Positions 1 through 8,474 of a stretch of DNA of 34,194 nt are shown in pieces. The notes below the pieces were generated by a model. It searched no databases and was not told the DNA's origin. It saw only the letters and a list, made by a program, of their open reading frames with translations. This DNA is from Candidatus Pullichristensenella excrementigallinarum. GTDB taxonomy: Bacteria; Bacillota; Clostridia; Christensenellales; Aristaeellaceae. The stretch spans positions 1 to 34,194 of the forward strand of contig DVMU01000058.1 of the NCBI GenBank assembly GCA_018714825.1. The letters run 5' to 3'. Numbering within the stretch: position 1 is the stretch's first letter; each line of letters opens with the position of its first letter. The position numbers and the translations under genes are program-made.

Positions 1-15
1 GCTCCGGCTTGTATT

Positions 16-564
16 TTATCCCAAGAGGCGCGCCGCCTGTTCCCGCTCTCCCTGCGCGATCAAGCGGCGAATGCGCGTGGAGGACACTGTCTCTCCCCCT
101 ACGGACACGGGCGGAACGATTTCCGCGCGAACGCCCATCTGCACGCAGACCCGTCGAATCAGCGCGGCATCTCCCCCTCCATCCCGGCCAAAGCGGTGAT
201 TTTCGCCCACCACCACGCAGACCGCGCGCAGCGCCCGGATCAGTTCCCGCAAATACTCTTCCGCGGGCGTCCGAGCAAGCGCCAAGGTAAACGGGCGCAC
301 ATACGCCCAATCCGCGCCCAACTTTTCAAATCGACGCAGCCGTTCCTCCAAAGACATCAGCTCCATCGGCTCGCTGCCGGGCTTCAAGACCGCCAGGGGG
401 TGCCTATCAAAGGTACAGACCACGCTTTCCGCCCCCTGCGCGCCGGCAATGTCCACGGCGCGGCGGATCAGCGCCGCGTGTCCGATATGCACGCCGTCAA
501 AATTCCCCAGCGCCAGCACCGATCGTCTCCCCGAAAATTCCTCCGGACTGTAAATGACGCGCAT
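16..564 (-). CDS. ribF: FAD synthetase (RibF FMN-adenylyltransferase domain only)
   Basis: This 182-residue protein matches the N-terminal nucleotidyltransferase half of bacterial RibF, which adenylates FMN to FAD. Visible motifs are the ATP-binding GNFDGVHIGH near residues 17-26, a GENHRFGRDG loop near 120 and SSTRIR near 163. Family RibF proteins are about 300 residues and continue past LLG into the riboflavin-kinase domain (LLGRPY...). Here a TAA stop follows LLG directly, so the kinase half is absent. The ATG at 564 is preceded by AAGGAG and lies 2 bases after the truB stop, so it is the last visible gene of the housekeeping operon. Either it is a genuine monofunctional FAD synthetase or the gene is truncated. 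Only 15 bases remain beyond the stop, so a separate downstream kinase cannot be excluded. Confidence 0.85.
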   Translation of the reverse strand: MRVIYSPEEFSGRRSVLALGNFDGVHIGHAALIRRAVDIAGAQGAESVVCTFDRHPLAVLKPGSEPMELMSLEERLRRFEKLGADWAYVRPFTLALARTPAEEYLRELIRALRAVCVVVGENHRFGRDGGGDAALIRRVCVQMGVRAEIVPPVSVGGETVSSTRIRRLIAQGEREQAARLLG

Positions 565-566
565 AC

Positions 567-1460
567 CTACTCCTTCGGCAGCAGCATACAGCGGAATCGC
601 ACCGATCCGTCTTCCTGCGTTTGCCCGATTCCGGCAAATTTCTCTCCCACATATACCCGCAACGCTTCGCCCGTGGGCGCGGGCGTGTCCAGCCAGGCGG
701 GTTTGACCGGATTTCCATTTTCTACCCAACGCCGCCGGTCCTCTGGCACGCATACCCGAGGCAAATGCCGAATCGGAAAATCCATGGGAAGAAGTCGCCT
801 TTCCAATTCCTCCAAAGAGGCGTCCGCAATTTCTTCCAGCGTCATCGCTTCTTCCAGGGAAAACTCCCCCGCGCGCGTGCGCGAAAGCGACGCCATGTGC
901 CCGCCGCATTCCAACGCCTGTCCGATATCGTGGCAAAGCGTGCGGATATACACGCCCTTTCCGCAGGCGATTTCCAGGCGATAGCGATTTTCTCCGGTCT
1001 GTTCCAACAAGCGGAGCGCGTCCACCCGGCAGGGACGCGGCTGCAATTCCACGGTTTCCCCCCTGCGGGCCAATTCGTAGAGGCGCTTGCCTCCGCTGTG
1101 CAGCGCGGAATACATGGGCGGAATCTGTAAAATTTCTCCCGTAAAGCGCGGCAGAACCGCTTCGATTTCCGTCCTTCCCGCAAAAACCGGCCGTTCCCGG
1201 ATCACCTGACCCGTGGCATCCTGGGTGTCCGTCTCCTGCCCAAGCTGCAATTGGGCGACATAGACCTTTTTCTTCTCGATGATGTAATCGAAAAGCCGCG
1301 TCGCCGCTCCGATGCAGATCGGCAAAACACCCTCGGCCTGGGGATCGAGCGTCCCTCCATGGCCCACAGCGCTGCCTCGGGGAAGGCGTTTGCGCACGCG
1401 CACCACGCACGCGCTCGAGGACATGCCCAGCGGCTTATTCAGCACCAAAAATCCGTTCAC
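567..1460 (-). CDS. truB: tRNA pseudouridine(55) synthase TruB
   Basis: TruB isomerises U55 in the T-loop of tRNAs in the cytoplasm. The 297-residue length is normal for the family. The N-terminus has the typical GFLVLNKPLGMSS start, followed by GHGGTLDPQAEGVLP, in which Asp39 of GTLDP is the expected catalytic aspartate. The KKKVYVAQLQLGQETDTQDATG segment and the YIRTLCHDIG segment further on are also characteristic. The start is a GTG at 1460, chosen because GGAGGG lies just upstream and because its GTGA overlaps the nrnA stop by 4 bases, which suggests translational coupling. ribF follows after 2 bases. This order (nrnA-truB-ribF) is the conserved tail of the Bacillota nusA-infB operon. 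Confidence 0.96.
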   Translation of the reverse strand: MNGFLVLNKPLGMSSSACVVRVRKRLPRGSAVGHGGTLDPQAEGVLPICIGAATRLFDYIIEKKKVYVAQLQLGQETDTQDATGQVIRERPVFAGRTEIEAVLPRFTGEILQIPPMYSALHSGGKRLYELARRGETVELQPRPCRVDALRLLEQTGENRYRLEIACGKGVYIRTLCHDIGQALECGGHMASLSRTRAGEFSLEEAMTLEEIADASLEELERRLLPMDFPIRHLPRVCVPEDRRRWVENGNPVKPAWLDTPAPTGEALRVYVGEKFAGIGQTQEDGSVRFRCMLLPKE

Positions 1461-2404
1461 AAGATCCCTCCGACCGCCTCCAGCACCGTTTTCATGGCTT
1501 GATCCAGCGGCAGAGACAGGCTCACGCCCGCCGCACGCTCGTGCCCCCCGCCGCCAAGGCTTTGCGCGAGCTTGGCCACGTCGTACCCCTCGGAGGATCG
1601 CAGGGAAAATTTCACCGTGCCATCCTCGACTTCAATTCCCAAAATCGCAATTTCGACGCCCTGGATCTCGCCCAGATAATTGACGATCTGTTCCGTATCC
1701 GATCGCACCGCTCCAGCCTGGCGGAACATATCGCGCGTCACCCGCGCGCAGGCCACGCGTCCGTCCATTACCAAGCGTGCGTCGCTTAAGGCCAGGCCCA
1801 AAAGCTTCGTGCGCGCAAAGGTGCGGGTGCGATAGAGGCGTCGGGTAATCCCATCCACATCCGCTCCCGCGGTCACCAATTTCGCCGCGGACACAAACGT
1901 CTCCGGCGTGACATTGGAAAAGTTGAAATTCCCGGTATCCGAGGAAATCGCCGTGTACAGGCAATTCGCCATATCCCGATTTACGGGCACGCCCAGCGCC
2001 TCGATCAGCTCCAGCGCAATTTCGCCCGTCGCCGCACGGCGCGGCGCAATTACAAAAACCTGCCCATACCCCGCGTTGCTATCGTGATGATCCAACACCG
2101 CGTTCTCCGCAAGGGATTCGAAAACTTCCCGATTTTCTCCGAGCATTCCGGGGGCGGAAACGTCCACCGCCAATCCACACTGGACCGCAAAAGGCACTTC
2201 TCCCTCCGCCACCAATTCCATGCCCGGCAGAAAGCGGAGATATTGCGGAACCCCGCCCGGAACTTTTACGCAGCAGCGCTTTCCCTTCTCCCGAAGCGCC
2301 AGGGCAATCGCAAGGCTGCTTCCGATGGTATCCCCATCGGGCGCGACATGGCAAAAGAGCAGGAAATTATCCCTACCCAGCAGCCAATCGGCCAGTTCAC
2401 GCAT
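1457..2404 (-). CDS. nrnA: DHH-family oligoribonuclease / pAp phosphatase NrnA
   Basis: This 315-residue DHH/DHHA1 phosphoesterase is expected to degrade nanoRNAs and 3'-phosphoadenosine 5'-phosphate. The metal-binding motifs are visible: HVAPDGDTIGSS near residues 19-30, a VDVSAP segment (motif II Asp), LDHHDSN (the DHH motif), and a C-terminal GGGGHERAAG typical of the DHHA1 domain. The ATG at 2404 is chosen because it aligns with the family N-terminus; the reading frame extends further upstream only into rbfA. The start overlaps the rbfA stop by 8 bases and the stop overlaps truB by 4, so it is embedded in the operon. Its length is as expected for Bacillus NrnA-type proteins. Confidence 0.93.
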   Translation of the reverse strand: MRELADWLLGRDNFLLFCHVAPDGDTIGSSLAIALALREKGKRCCVKVPGGVPQYLRFLPGMELVAEGEVPFAVQCGLAVDVSAPGMLGENREVFESLAENAVLDHHDSNAGYGQVFVIAPRRAATGEIALELIEALGVPVNRDMANCLYTAISSDTGNFNFSNVTPETFVSAAKLVTAGADVDGITRRLYRTRTFARTKLLGLALSDARLVMDGRVACARVTRDMFRQAGAVRSDTEQIVNYLGEIQGVEIAILGIEVEDGTVKFSLRSSEGYDVAKLAQSLGGGGHERAAGVSLSLPLDQAMKTVLEAVGGIL

Positions 2405-2753
2405 CGTGTTTCCCCTCAGTTTCCTTGAGTATTTTGTTGATGTGCGCGGCGTACTCGATATTGGTATCCAATTCAAATTGGATTTCCGGCACATAGCGCA
2501 GATCCATCCGATGTCCCAATTCGCGGCGCATGAATCCCGCAGCGGATTTGAGCGCCGCCATCATGCCGGGACGCTTGTCCTCCTCCAAAATGCTCACGCG
2601 CACTTTGCACAATCTGAGATCCCGCGTGACTTCGCATCGCACGATCGACCATGTGCCGCCCACGCGCGGGTCCTTGATCTCCTCGCGCAGGATCTGATCC
2701 AATTCGCGGCGCACTTCCTCGGAAATGCGGTCTATGCGGTCAAAACCCGCCAT
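2397..2753 (-). CDS. rbfA: 30S ribosome-binding factor RbfA
   Basis: RbfA is a small KH-type protein that binds the immature 30S subunit and helps 16S rRNA 5'-end maturation. The 118-residue product has the usual N-terminus (RIDRISEEVRRELDQIL) and the IKDPRVG motif near residues 27-33. The central VRVSIL strand and the RYVPEIQFELDTNIEYA segment are also family hallmarks. The ATG at 2753 has GGGAGGAATTTGC upstream and is preferred over a longer reading frame that only covers the infB-rbfA spacer. It sits 67 bases after infB, with a terminator-like hairpin between them, and overlaps nrnA by 8 bases. Confidence 0.95.
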   Translation of the reverse strand: MAGFDRIDRISEEVRRELDQILREEIKDPRVGGTWSIVRCEVTRDLRLCKVRVSILEEDKRPGMMAALKSAAGFMRRELGHRMDLRYVPEIQFELDTNIEYAAHINKILKETEGKHDA

Positions 2754-2774
2754 GCAAATTCCTCCCTTCGTTGG

Positions 2775-2800
2775 AAAACGGGCGTTCCGTGGAACGCCCG
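2775..2800 (-). terminator. Intra-operon terminator-like hairpin between infB and rbfA
   Basis: On the minus strand a perfect 10-bp stem (arms CGGGCGTTCC and GGAACGCCCG, 2 bases between them) is followed at once by TTTTCC. It lies after the infB stop and ahead of the rbfA ribosome-binding site. The short U-run suggests partial termination, which would lower expression of rbfA-nrnA-truB-ribF relative to infB, or an mRNA-processing or stabilising structure. Confidence 0.6.
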
Positions 2801-2820
2801 GAGAAAAATTGTGTTTGGGA

Positions 2821-5754
2821 CTACTGCTCGATCTCTTCCATCTGGAAGCATTCGATCTCGTCGCCCTCCTTGATATCATTATACCCTTCCAGGCCGATGC
2901 CGCATTCATATCCCTGCGCAACTTCCTTGGCATCGTCCTTGAAGCGCTTCAGGGAATCGATCTTTCCTTCGTGCACGATCACGCTGTCCCGCAAGAGGCG
3001 CACCTGCGCGTTGCGCACGATCTTGCCGTCCGTGACATAGGAGCCGGCGACCGTGCCCGCGCCGGTGATCTTGAACACCTGGCGCACCTGCGCGCGGCCC
3101 AGCACATTTTCCCTGTACTTGGGCGCAAGCATTCCCTTCATGGCCTTCTGAACGTCCTCGATCGCCTCGTAGATGACGCGATAGAGCCGGACATCGATCT
3201 TCTCGCGCTCCGCGATGTCGCGCACCGCGTTATCCGGACGCACGTTGAAGCCGATGATGATGGCGTTGGAAGCGGAGGCGAGCATGATATCCGTCTCGGT
3301 AATCGCGCCGACGCCGCCATGAATGCACTTGACGCGCACTTCGTCGTTGGAAAGTTTCTCCAGCGATTGCTTGACCGCCTCGACCGATCCCTGCACATCC
3401 GCCTTGACGATGATGTTGAGATCCTTGATCTGGCCGGCCGAAATCTGGCTGAACAGATCGTCCAGAGATGCCTTCTGCTGGTTCTTGATCAGCGCCGCGC
3501 GCAATTTGTCCTTGCGCTCTTCCGCGACCTTGCGCGAGAGGCTGTCGTCATCCACGGCGTTGATGATGTCGCCCGCTTCGGGCACGTCGTTAAAGCCGAT
3601 GACCTCCACAGGATCGCTGGGGCCGGCCGATTTGACGCGTTCGCCCCGATCGTTGACCATGGCGCGCACGCGGCCGTAGGCCGTGCCTGCGACGATGGTG
3701 TCACCCACATTGAGCGTGCCGTTTTTGACCAGAACCGTAGCCACAGGGCCACGGCCCTTGTCCAGGCGAGCCTCGACGATGATTCCCCGCGCCTTGCGGT
3801 TAGGATTGGCGCGATAATCCTGCACTTCCGCCACCAGCAGGATCATCTCCAGCAATTGATCCACGCCCTCGCCGGTCAAGGCGGAGACGGGAACCATGAT
3901 TGTATCGCCGCCCCACTCTTCCGCAATCAGGCCGTATTCCGTCAGCTGCTGCTTGATGCGATCGGGGTTGGCGCCGACTTTGTCCATCTTGTTGATGGCA
4001 ACGATCGTCTGTACCTCCGCGGCCTTGGCATGGTTGATCGCTTCGATGGTCTGCGGCATGACGCCATCGTCCGCCGCGACTACGAGGATCGCAATATCCG
4101 TAGCCTGCGCGCCGCGTGCGCGCATGGCGGTAAAGGCCTCGTGGCCCGGGGTGTCCAGGAAGGTGATCTGCTGGCCCTTGACGTTTACCGTGTAGGCGCC
4201 GATATGCTGGGTAATGCCTCCCGCTTCTCCAGCCGTCACGCGGGTCTTGCGGATATAGTCCAGAAGGGAGGTCTTGCCGTGATCGACGTGGCCCATGATT
4301 GTGACCACCGGCGGACGGGGAAGCAGATCCTCCTTGGCGTCCTCCACATCCTCGTTCTTCAGGGCGTCCTCGGCGGTCTCCGCCAGTTTCATTTCCAGCT
4401 CCACGCCGAATTCGGAGCACACCAGTTGCGCCGTGTCAAAATCCAGTTCGTTGTTGATGGTGGCGATAATTCCCAGCATCATCAATTTCTTGATAATCTC
4501 TCCGGCGGGCTTTCCGATGCGCTCGGTCAGATCGCGCACGGTGATGGTTTCGGCGGTCATGTACGCCTTCTCGATCTTCACCGGTTCGGGCCGGAACGCC
4601 GCGGCCTGCTGGCTCTTCTTCTTGCGCTTTCCGCGGACGATCTCGTCATCGTATCCGGTCATGTTCACCGCGCGCTGCTTGCGCCCCTTGTTCTGGTTAC
4701 GCTCGGGATCGTTCTGGCGAATATATTGCTTTTTGTTGGGATCGTAATTGCTGACCCGCTCTTTTTCCACGGCGGGCGCCAAATCCGCCATCTTGCCGCG
4801 GCCGAATCCGCCCTGACGCGACGCCTGCCCTCCAAAGCGGCCGCCTCCCTGCTGGGGACGCGGCGCGCCCGCCGGCGCGGGACGCTGGCCCGGCTGCGCC
4901 GGACGGGCAAACTGCCCACCCTGCTGCGGTGCGCCTGCCGGACGCGCAAACGAACCCTGCGGATTGGCCGGACGACCATACGGTCCCTGCGGATTGACCG
5001 GGCGGCCATAGGGTCCCTGCGGGTTGGCCGGGCGGCCATACGGTCCCTGTGCCTGCGGGTTGGCCGGACGGCCATAGGGGCCCTGCGGGTTGGCCGGGCG
5101 ACCATAGGGCCTCGCAGGCGCAGGCTGCTGTGCCTGCTGTTGCGCACGCTGCTGCATTGCCTGCCGACGGCGCTGTTCTTCAATTTCCACCTCTGCCTTG
5201 GTGCGCACCACGCGAATGGTGTTCACCGGCGCGGGCCGGGTAGCCTGAACGGGCGCGGCCTGCTTTTCCGGCTGCGCCGCAGCCGGTTTTTCCGCTACTG
5301 TGGCAACGGCAGCCTTGGGCTCCTCCGCGACTGCGGCAACCTGCTGCGGTTTTTCGCTCTCCATCTGTTGCGCGGGCATCTTCTGCGGTTCAGAAACCTC
5401 AGGCATCTGCGCAACCGGGGCCGATACGGGGGAATCCTGTTTGGGCTCGGACGCCGACTGCGGCGCTTCGGGCACGGGGGAAGCTTCCTCTGTAGGAATT
5501 TCCGGCGCCTGCTCGCTGGAGTAGGCGGTCATAAACTGCGCCGCCTCGGCGTACTGCTGCTGCAAAGCCTCCTTGGCCTCGCGCTCCTGCCGTTCACGCT
5601 CCTCGCGGGCAAAGCCCTCTGAAATTTTGCGCAGCGAACCCAGCACGTCCTGCGACTGCTTGCGCAGACGCGAAACGTTCTCCAGCACCCTGCCGGTATT
5701 TGCGCTCAGTTCTCTGGTCGCATCCTGCACCCTGACTTTCGCCATTGACTTCAT
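2821..5754 (-). CDS. infB: Translation initiation factor IF-2
   Basis: IF-2 is the GTPase that positions fMet-tRNA on the 30S subunit and promotes subunit joining. The 977-residue protein has a long N-terminal extension of about 400 residues, Pro/Ala/Gln-rich with decapeptide repeats at about 216-265, then an IF2-N segment ([21 protein letters not shown], near 406-425). The G domain follows: GHVDHGKTS near 488-496, DTPGHEAF near 534-541 and NKMDK near 588-592. The EF-Tu-like and C-terminal tRNA-binding domains complete it. The first ATG at 5754 overlaps the ylxQ stop as ATGA; an alternative ATG at 5745 (MAKVRVQD) has GGGGGTG at better spacing, so the exact start is uncertain by three codons. 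The longest antisense frame opposite this gene is a codon-bias artefact. Confidence 0.97.
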   Translation of the reverse strand: MKSMAKVRVQDATRELSANTGRVLENVSRLRKQSQDVLGSLRKISEGFAREERERQEREAKEALQQQYAEAAQFMTAYSSEQAPEIPTEEASPVPEAPQSASEPKQDSPVSAPVAQMPEVSEPQKMPAQQMESEKPQQVAAVAEEPKAAVATVAEKPAAAQPEKQAAPVQATRPAPVNTIRVVRTKAEVEIEEQRRRQAMQQRAQQQAQQPAPARPYGRPANPQGPYGRPANPQAQGPYGRPANPQGPYGRPVNPQGPYGRPANPQGSFARPAGAPQQGGQFARPAQPGQRPAPAGAPRPQQGGGRFGGQASRQGGFGRGKMADLAPAVEKERVSNYDPNKKQYIRQNDPERNQNKGRKQRAVNMTGYDDEIVRGKRKKKSQQAAAFRPEPVKIEKAYMTAETITVRDLTERIGKPAGEIIKKLMMLGIIATINNELDFDTAQLVCSEFGVELEMKLAETAEDALKNEDVEDAKEDLLPRPPVVTIMGHVDHGKTSLLDYIRKTRVTAGEAGGITQHIGAYTVNVKGQQITFLDTPGHEAFTAMRARGAQATDIAILVVAADDGVMPQTIEAINHAKAAEVQTIVAINKMDKVGANPDRIKQQLTEYGLIAEEWGGDTIMVPVSALTGEGVDQLLEMILLVAEVQDYRANPNRKARGIIVEARLDKGRGPVATVLVKNGTLNVGDTIVAGTAYGRVRAMVNDRGERVKSAGPSDPVEVIGFNDVPEAGDIINAVDDDSLSRKVAEERKDKLRAALIKNQQKASLDDLFSQISAGQIKDLNIIVKADVQGSVEAVKQSLEKLSNDEVRVKCIHGGVGAITETDIMLASASNAIIIGFNVRPDNAVRDIAEREKIDVRLYRVIYEAIEDVQKAMKGMLAPKYRENVLGRAQVRQVFKITGAGTVAGSYVTDGKIVRNAQVRLLRDSVIVHEGKIDSLKRFKDDAKEVAQGYECGIGLEGYNDIKEGDEIECFQMEEIEQ
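4957..5109 (-). repeat. Tandem 30-bp repeats coding [10 protein letters not shown] units in IF-2
   Basis: Five near-identical decapeptides of the form (G)PYGRPANPQ run through residues 216-265 of IF-2, one separated by an extra AQ and one with V for A. At the DNA level they are about 30-bp direct repeats, so the copy number may vary by slippage. They lie in the disordered linker, not in a conserved domain. Confidence 0.85.
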
Positions 5755-6068
5755 GCACCCCCGATAGTATTCTGTACCCCGTACAGTTCATCCAACCTCT
5801 TTGCAAAGCCCTCGTCCGCAGTGGCGGCCGCCATCCTTCCGGGTTTTCCGATGGCCGCTCCCAGCCGCCCCTCCGGGACAAAAATGAGCTTGACCGCGTG
5901 GCTATGGCAGGCGTCCCGGACGGATTTGCTCGTGTTGCGCGCCGCGCCCAGATCCAGAATCGCCAGGCGCGCCTTGCCGGAACGGATCAATTTGACCGCC
6001 TTGGCCTCTCCGGAGGCCAACCGCCCCGCCCGCGCGCACAACCCGAGCAGATTAAGTATCCTGTCCAT
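5751..6068 (-). CDS. ylxQ: L7Ae-family ribosomal/K-turn protein YlxQ
   Basis: This 105-residue protein belongs to the L7Ae/L30e/S12e/Gadd45 fold, which binds K-turn RNA. The typical start ([21 protein letters not shown]) and the [26 protein letters not shown] segment are present; these correspond to the first helix-strand and RNA-contact regions of YlxQ/YbxF proteins. It overlaps ylxR by 17 bases and its stop overlaps the infB ATG as ATGA. The role of YlxQ is not well defined, but its place between ylxR and infB is highly conserved in Bacillota. Confidence 0.9.
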   Translation of the reverse strand: MDRILNLLGLCARAGRLASGEAKAVKLIRSGKARLAILDLGAARNTSKSVRDACHSHAVKLIFVPEGRLGAAIGKPGRMAAATADEGFAKRLDELYGVQNTIGGA

Positions 6069-6333
6069 TTTCCGCCATCTGACTTTCCAATGCCGCGAAG
6101 ACCTCCTCGGAAATCCGGCATTCCAGCGCCCGTTCCAGAGCGCGGGATTTTTTCGCCTTTTTCAGGCACTCCACACTGGGACACACATATGCGCCCCGTC
6201 CCGCCGCCTTGCCGGTGAGATCCCATCGGGCGTCCGACTCGGCGGGCTTAACCACACGCAAAAGCTCTTTTTTGGGCCGCATTTCCCGGCAGCCCACGCA
6301 CATGCGCATGGGGATTTTTTTGGGTTTAAGCAT
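6052..6333 (-). CDS. ylxR: YlxR-family RNA-binding protein (RnpM)
   Basis: A short basic protein of the DUF448/YlxR family, reported to bind RNA and to modulate RNase P activity in Bacillus. The family signature MRMCVGCREMRPKKELLRVV lies close to the N-terminus and GRGAYVCPSVECLKKAKK follows; the cysteines in both are conserved. I chose ATG 6333 (93 residues) because CCGGAGGACGAAA precedes it and it gives the family N-terminus; an upstream in-frame ATG at 6357 lacks such a site. The start overlaps the nusA stop by 8 bases. Confidence 0.92.
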   Translation of the reverse strand: MLKPKKIPMRMCVGCREMRPKKELLRVVKPAESDARWDLTGKAAGRGAYVCPSVECLKKAKKSRALERALECRISEEVFAALESQMAENGQDT

Positions 6334-7483
6334 TTTCGTCCTCCGGATTAGAGACATCCGCTCCGGAGAACTCCGCGATTTCCGCGCCTCCCTCCTCCGG
6401 CGGAATCTCTCCCGCCTGCTCGGCCATCATCTGCTCGATTTGGCTCTGGGACTTGATATCGATCTTCCAACCGGTAAGCTTGGCGGCCAGGCGGGCGTTT
6501 TGCCCCTCCTTGCCGATGGCCAGGGAAAGCTGGTTGTCCGGCACGATCACGCGCGCGGACCGCTCGGTATCTGAAATAAATACGCTGATCACCCGCGCCG
6601 GATTGAGCGCGTTGGCGATGTACTCGGCCGGATCGTTCGACCATTTGATAATATCGATCTTCTCGGTCTTCAATTCGCTTACGACATTCTCCACACGCAT
6701 TCCGCGGGGACCCACGCACGAGCCAACCGGATCGATCAGCGGATCTGTGGAAAACACGGCCATCTTGGTGCGGAATCCCGCTTCCCGGGCAATGGACTTG
6801 ATCTGCACCACGCCGGAAACCAATTCCGGAACTTCCAATTCAAACAGGCGCTTGACCAGTCCCGGATTCGTGCGCGAGACAAAGACCTGCGGTCCCCGCC
6901 CCATGCGCGAAACTTCCAGAACATAGACCTTGATGCGATCGTTGGGATTGAGTTCCTCGCCGGGCATCTGCTCCTTGGGCTCAATAATGCCCTCCGTACG
7001 GCCCAGTTCCACATAGACCTGGCGATTCTCCACGCGCTGAACAATGGCGGTGAGAATCTCGTTTTCCTTCTGGCTGTATTCGTCGTAAATAACGCCGCGC
7101 TCGGCCTCGCGCAGATGCTGCACCACCACCTGTTTGGCGGTCTGCGCGGCAATGCGGCCAAAGTTCCTCGGAGTCACGGGAACCTCCACCAAGTCGCCCG
7201 TTTCATAACGGGGATCAATGGCGCGCGCCTCCTGCAGGGTCATTTCCGAAATGGGATCGGTAACCTCCTCCACAACCGTCTTTCTCGAGAGCACTTCAAC
7301 CATGCCCTTTTCGCGATCGATGCTGGCGCGCACGTTCGCGGTTTTTCCGTAATTCTTTTTGTAAGCGGAGATCAGCGCGGCCTCAATCGCGGAAAAGAGC
7401 ACTTCCTTGTTGATTCTTCGCTCCTTGGCCAATTCGTCCAAAGCGCTGATGAACTCGCCGGAGTCAATGCCGCCATTTGCCAT
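6326..7483 (-). CDS. nusA: Transcription termination/antitermination factor NusA
   Basis: NusA binds RNA polymerase and nascent RNA and affects pausing, termination and antitermination. The 385-residue protein has the N-terminal RNAP-binding domain (FISALDELAKERRINKEV, then AALISAYKKNYG), an S1 domain at about 130-200, and KH domains with DPVGSCVGPRGMRV near 248-261 and LSLAIGKEGQNARLAAKLTGW near 320-340. It has no C-terminal acidic repeats beyond a short Glu-rich tail, as is normal for Bacillota NusA. ATG 7483 has GAGGAGGTTTAATTT upstream and lies 3 bases after the rimP stop. Confidence 0.97.
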   Translation of the reverse strand: MANGGIDSGEFISALDELAKERRINKEVLFSAIEAALISAYKKNYGKTANVRASIDREKGMVEVLSRKTVVEEVTDPISEMTLQEARAIDPRYETGDLVEVPVTPRNFGRIAAQTAKQVVVQHLREAERGVIYDEYSQKENEILTAIVQRVENRQVYVELGRTEGIIEPKEQMPGEELNPNDRIKVYVLEVSRMGRGPQVFVSRTNPGLVKRLFELEVPELVSGVVQIKSIAREAGFRTKMAVFSTDPLIDPVGSCVGPRGMRVENVVSELKTEKIDIIKWSNDPAEYIANALNPARVISVFISDTERSARVIVPDNQLSLAIGKEGQNARLAAKLTGWKIDIKSQSQIEQMMAEQAGEIPPEEGGAEIAEFSGADVSNPEDENA

Positions 7484-7486
7484 AAA

Positions 7487-7972
7487 TTAAACCTCCTCTT
7501 CGCCCTCGGGCCGGTCGTCCTTGAGATCGTCTTCGTCAAATTCTATGTTCGGACGCACCACAGCCACGTCCTTTTTCGCAAAGGAGATCTTCTCATCCCC
7601 AATCTGCAGGGTAATCTCCCCATCCTTATACCCCAGCAAAAAGCCGATAAAGCGCTTCTGACCGTGAACCGGTCGATACGTCTTCAATTCCACTTCCATG
7701 CCCTCGGCCTTTTCAAAATCCCGCTGCGTCTTCAACGGCCGATCCGCTCCCGGGGAAGAAACCTCCATATAATCATAGTCCACCCGCTCTACCAGCGGCT
7801 GGATTCTCTTGTGGAACGCCTCCAGGTCATCCAGCGCGATGCCTTCCGGCCGTTCGATATAAAAGCGCAAAAAGCGCCCGGCCGGTTCTTTGACCAGCTC
7901 GACGTCCACCAATTCCACCTGTAATTCATCCGCGAGCTTTTGCGCGATTCGCGCGGCATCCTTCACCGGCAT
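7487..7972 (-). CDS. rimP: Ribosome maturation factor RimP
   Basis: RimP acts in 30S subunit maturation. The 161-residue product has the family pattern: an N-terminal helix then LQVELVDVELVKEPAGRFLR, the IALDDLEAFHKRI segment and the hallmark YMEVSSPGADRPLK. A C-terminal SH3-like Sm domain (GFLLGYKDGEITLQI) follows. The tail is strongly acidic. ATG 7972 is used because it gives the conserved N-terminus; a TTG at 8041 would add 23 unrelated residues. As the first gene of the operon it is driven by the promoter at 8091-8119. Confidence 0.93.
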   Translation of the reverse strand: MPVKDAARIAQKLADELQVELVDVELVKEPAGRFLRFYIERPEGIALDDLEAFHKRIQPLVERVDYDYMEVSSPGADRPLKTQRDFEKAEGMEVELKTYRPVHGQKRFIGFLLGYKDGEITLQIGDEKISFAKKDVAVVRPNIEFDEDDLKDDRPEGEEEV

Positions 7973-8090
7973 TGTCTGCCTGTTGGGCAACCAAACCCCT
8001 CCAAACCTGTTCGTCACGTTAAAAACGCCCCGGACGGTCAATCGCGCGTCACGGCGGCATTTTTCGTCTAAAAGACTTATACCATATTTT

Positions 8091-8119
8091 ATTATACCAC
8101 GCTTCCTGCCATATTACAA
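8091..8119 (-). promoter_or_regulatory. Promoter of the rimP-nusA-infB-ribF operon
   Basis: On the minus strand, TTGTAA (8119-8114), a 17-base spacer and a perfect TATAAT (8096-8091) form a sigma-A-type promoter. A TGG just before the -10 gives it an extended -10 element. It would start transcription about 110 bases upstream of the rimP ATG, in an AT-rich patch that stands out from the GC-rich surroundings. Confidence 0.65.
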
Positions 8120-8288
8120 CCGAATTTGGAAAGAAAAACAAGACTTAATCTTCGGATTTGGGCGAAATTTGCGTTGATTTCGGGTTTTTCGAGTTTCAAA
8201 ACGGGGATTTTCGCCTCATCCGCGTCGTTCGCCGTCCGCGGACGCCGCGATATCCGACGGCCTTACGAGGGACGGCATAAAGGAAAGA

Positions 8289-8323
8289 AAGCGCCCTCCC
8301 CGTAGACCCGGAGAATGGCGCTT
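8289..8323 (-). terminator. Bidirectional terminator-like hairpin after gatZ-like gene
   Basis: Arms AAGCGCC and GGCGCTT, extended by CTCC/GGAG, enclose a short loop. On the minus strand the stem is followed by a T-rich TCTTTCCTTTAT, on the plus strand by CTTTTTT. It probably ends the leftward ROK kinase/gatZ transcript, about 150 bases after the gatZ stop, and shields the housekeeping operon. The rest of the 8120-8474 gap shows no convincing gene. Confidence 0.55.
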
Positions 8324-8474
8324 CTTTTTTACTTTGGACAAAGGTGCAAGCGCGGCGCTTCCCTTCGATATCGTTACAGATGTCGAACGCCCGTGGATGC
8401 CCTTTGGGTCTTTTCCCCTGCGCGGCGCAGCAGGCCACTTCCGGAGCCGGCAGGCCGCCATTTGGCGCTGAAGA

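Noticed and set aside
4957-5109. Regular 30-bp repeats considered as a CRISPR array
   Set aside because: They are contiguous, in frame within infB, and there are no spacers.
2725-5622. Very long plus-strand reading frame (965 codons) opposite infB
   Set aside because: It is antisense to an unmistakable IF-2 gene; G/C-rich third positions remove stops from the opposite strand. Its protein shows no family features and is rich in His, Arg and Leu.
8120-8474. Short frames in the gap between rimP promoter and gatZ
   Set aside because: They lack ribosome-binding sites and family features; the gap is explained by a promoter and a terminator.
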